DNA of 64,000 bases from Psychrobacillus insolitus (GTDB lineage Bacteria; Bacillota; Bacilli; Bacillales_A; Planococcaceae): the NCBI RefSeq assembly GCF_003254155.1, contig NZ_QKZI01000002.1, positions 310,001 through 374,000 of the forward strand. The letters are read 5' to 3'. Positions 62,466-64,000 of this stretch are shown piece after piece. Within the stretch, counting starts at the first letter, position 1. Each line of letters opens with the position of its first letter. The translations under genes were made by a program, and so were the position numbers. Under the pieces are notes generated by a model, which was not told where the DNA came from, ran no database searches, and saw nothing but the letters and a program-made list of their open reading frames with translations.

Positions 62466-63842
62466 ATGTTGAAAAAATCGGGAAAACACGTGAAAACTAC
62501 AAACAAACGTATTAAATACATCACTATAAGTGCATTAACTATATTTACTCTAGCGATATTGGGTACTATTTATTTTAGTAATACTAATGAAGAGGAATCT
62601 CAAAGACCTTCATCAGGTTTAACTGATGTAGATGAAATAGTAAAAGCTTTTCCAGAACCAGAACCAGTACCAGAACCAGTACCAGAACCAGAACCAGTGC
62701 CAGAACCAGAACCAGAACAAAAACCTGAACAGGAAGTGAAGGAAGAGCCGCAAGAAACGGTGGAAGTTCCTGTTACAAAGGTTGAAGAGACAGAGGATAC
62801 ATCTGTAGAGATAACAGAGAAACCGAAAGAAGCAGTAGTACTGCAAGAAAAGCCGAAAAAAGATTTTTCCACAACAATTGCAAATGCGAAACAATTTGTA
62901 TATACAATCTATTCAGATGTAGAACAAGGTTCGGGATTCCTGTACAATTCATCAGGTGATATTCTTACCAATGCACATGTATTAAAGGATGCATCTTATG
63001 TCACTGTAAAAAACAGCAATGGCCAAGAATTTGATGGCCAAATTATCGGTATTTCAGAAACACAAGATATAGCGCTTGTGAGGGTGTTAGAGTTGGCCGA
63101 TAAACAGCCACCTCCAATGGAAATGTCACAAGTAGGCGTAGGTACAGAAGTATTCTCCTTAGGTAGTCCAGGGAATATTGCTAATACGTCTTCAGAAGGC
63201 GTGATCACGAGTGTTGGGAAGACAATTGTTGATGATTTCACATATGCCAATTTGTATGAAATGAATGCGTTGATTAAACAAGGCTCGAGTGGCGGTCCAT
63301 TAATAAATGCTAGTACAGGGAAAGTGTTAGGGATCAATTCGATCGTGCTGACGGATAACCCTCAGATTGGCTATGCGATTCCAATCTACACAGTTAGCAA
63401 GCAATTAAACGATTGGGTAGCAAATCCGTTAATTCCACCTGATCCGGAGAAAGAAATATTACAGCATGTAGATGATGCCTATTTAGATGAAGAATTATTA
63501 GCAAGCTTTATAGTCGATTATTACGAACTTTTCTTGTTTGGTTTGAATGATGTAACAAGTAAGTACTATATAAGTTTCTTATATCCAGGTAGTCAAGCAG
63601 AAACAGATGAGCAGAAAAAGATGGAAGAGCTCAGAAAGCTGCAGCAAGCATATAGTAATGTGAAAACAGTAGTAAATAGCGTATTAGTATCGGAAGACAG
63701 TGCGGTAATTGATGCAGATGCAACATTTACTTACACAGATTCACAAGATAAACAAACGAAGACAGTAATTCGTAAAGCGACATTCACCGTTGTTCTTGAT
63801 CAATACGGAGATTATCAAATAAAAGAAGTTATTGTAAAATAA
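62466..63842 (+). CDS. Membrane-anchored HtrA-like serine protease with extra C-terminal domain
   Basis: 458 residues. A basic N-terminus and one membrane helix (about residues 19-38) are followed by a Pro-Glu-Pro-Val repeat (about residues 60-100) that probably spans the wall. A trypsin-like S1C domain (about residues 140-320) has the triad His171 (TNAHVLK), Asp201 (QDIALV) and Ser275 (GSSGGP). No PDZ domain follows; in its place are about 130 residues (DDAYLDEELLASFIVDYYE to the end) that look like an NTF2-like fold. ATG 62466 follows GGGGGGATC. Function is probably extracytoplasmic protein quality control. Confidence 0.88.
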   Translation: MLKKSGKHVKTTNKRIKYITISALTIFTLAILGTIYFSNTNEEESQRPSSGLTDVDEIVKAFPEPEPVPEPVPEPEPVPEPEPEQKPEQEVKEEPQETVEVPVTKVEETEDTSVEITEKPKEAVVLQEKPKKDFSTTIANAKQFVYTIYSDVEQGSGFLYNSSGDILTNAHVLKDASYVTVKNSNGQEFDGQIIGISETQDIALVRVLELADKQPPPMEMSQVGVGTEVFSLGSPGNIANTSSEGVITSVGKTIVDDFTYANLYEMNALIKQGSSGGPLINASTGKVLGINSIVLTDNPQIGYAIPIYTVSKQLNDWVANPLIPPDPEKEILQHVDDAYLDEELLASFIVDYYELFLFGLNDVTSKYYISFLYPGSQAETDEQKKMEELRKLQQAYSNVKTVVNSVLVSEDSAVIDADATFTYTDSQDKQTKTVIRKATFTVVLDQYGDYQIKEVIVK

Positions 63843-63846
63843 ATAA

Positions 63847-63884
63847 AAGCCCTGGAAAACTTTATTGTTTTCCAAGGCTTTTTT
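63847..63884 (+). terminator. Terminator of the HtrA-like gene
   Basis: AAGCCcTGGAAAAC (63847-63860) pairs with GTTTTCCAaGGCTT (63867-63880), one mismatch, followed by TTTTTT. I see no gene from here to the window end. Confidence 0.92.
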
Positions 63885-64000
63885 CAAATTAAATTAAAAA
63901 AGAATCTACAAGTTAAAATTAGAGACTATAAATCTAGTAATGCATTTTACATATATAGAAGTAAAAAGTCCATTTCTTAATAGGTATTAATCTCCGTGTA

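Noticed and set aside
62600-62894. Minus-strand Gly/Ser and Phe/Trp-rich frames
   Set aside because: Antisense of the Pro-Glu repeat in the HtrA-like gene.

Overview
The window reads as one contiguous stretch of the chromosome of a low-GC, endospore-forming member of the Bacillales. Spore genes (spo0F, spoIIR, spoIID, spoIIQ, spoIIID) and flagellar genes (flhO, flhP) are present. Gene order follows the Bacillus subtilis rpoE-pyrG-spo0F-fbaA...atp...murAA-spoIID...ywqAB region almost gene for gene. AT-rich intergenic DNA, frequent GTG/TTG starts and several intergenic repeat families suggest the Planococcaceae/Caryophanaceae side of the order (Psychrobacillus-like). That taxonomic call is an inference from style, not from a database match.

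1-9974: the end of a fused isobutyryl-CoA mutase (icmF), rpoE, pyrG behind a CTP-sensing attenuator, spo0F, fbaA, a small transaldolase, murZ, glpX and rho. 10007-20832: rpmE, tdk, prfA-prmC, spoIIR, the tsaC/ywlC-mntP-ywlE group with an inserted chemoreceptor, rpiB, ywlG, glyA and upp. 20914-29398: mnaA/wecB followed by the complete nine-gene ATP synthase operon atpIBEFHAGDC behind a long structured leader. 29509-37443: ywzB, murAA, spoIID-spoIIQ, spoIIID, mbl, flhO-flhP, an EpuA-like gene and fabZ.

37634-53873 is more accessory: a lipoprotein, ywpF, a DUF2243/CtaG-like/55-aa/DUF2512 group, ssbB, the convergent ywqB-ywqA pair (SWIM protein plus SNF2 helicase), an XRE regulator diverging from an IDEAL-domain gene, a decayed gene with an in-frame TAG, a Yip1-like plus HlyD-like pair, DUF997-panF and an EamA transporter. 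54090-58299 is the arginine operon argCJBD behind a promoter with an embedded palindrome. 58964-63842 is a cell-surface block: UDP-ManNAc dehydrogenase, a TagA/WecG ManNAc transferase, an SH3b-NlpC/P60 hydrolase preceded by a textbook WalR box, and a membrane-anchored HtrA-like protease.

The most unusual feature is a family of degenerate tandem repeats with a period of about 20-21 bp, built on a GTGTGGAACTC / GTGTGTAACTC core. It forms five intergenic arrays (3731, 31443, 40885, 50858 and 58525), about 58 units in all, plus a diverged relative near 15036. Three of the arrays begin directly behind an intrinsic terminator with a shared lead-in. They are not CRISPR and encode no plausible protein. 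Good matches to compartment-specific sporulation promoters were also found: sigma-F inside the end of spoIID for spoIIQ, sigma-E for spoIIID, and sigma-E so close to spoIID that its mRNA may be leaderless.
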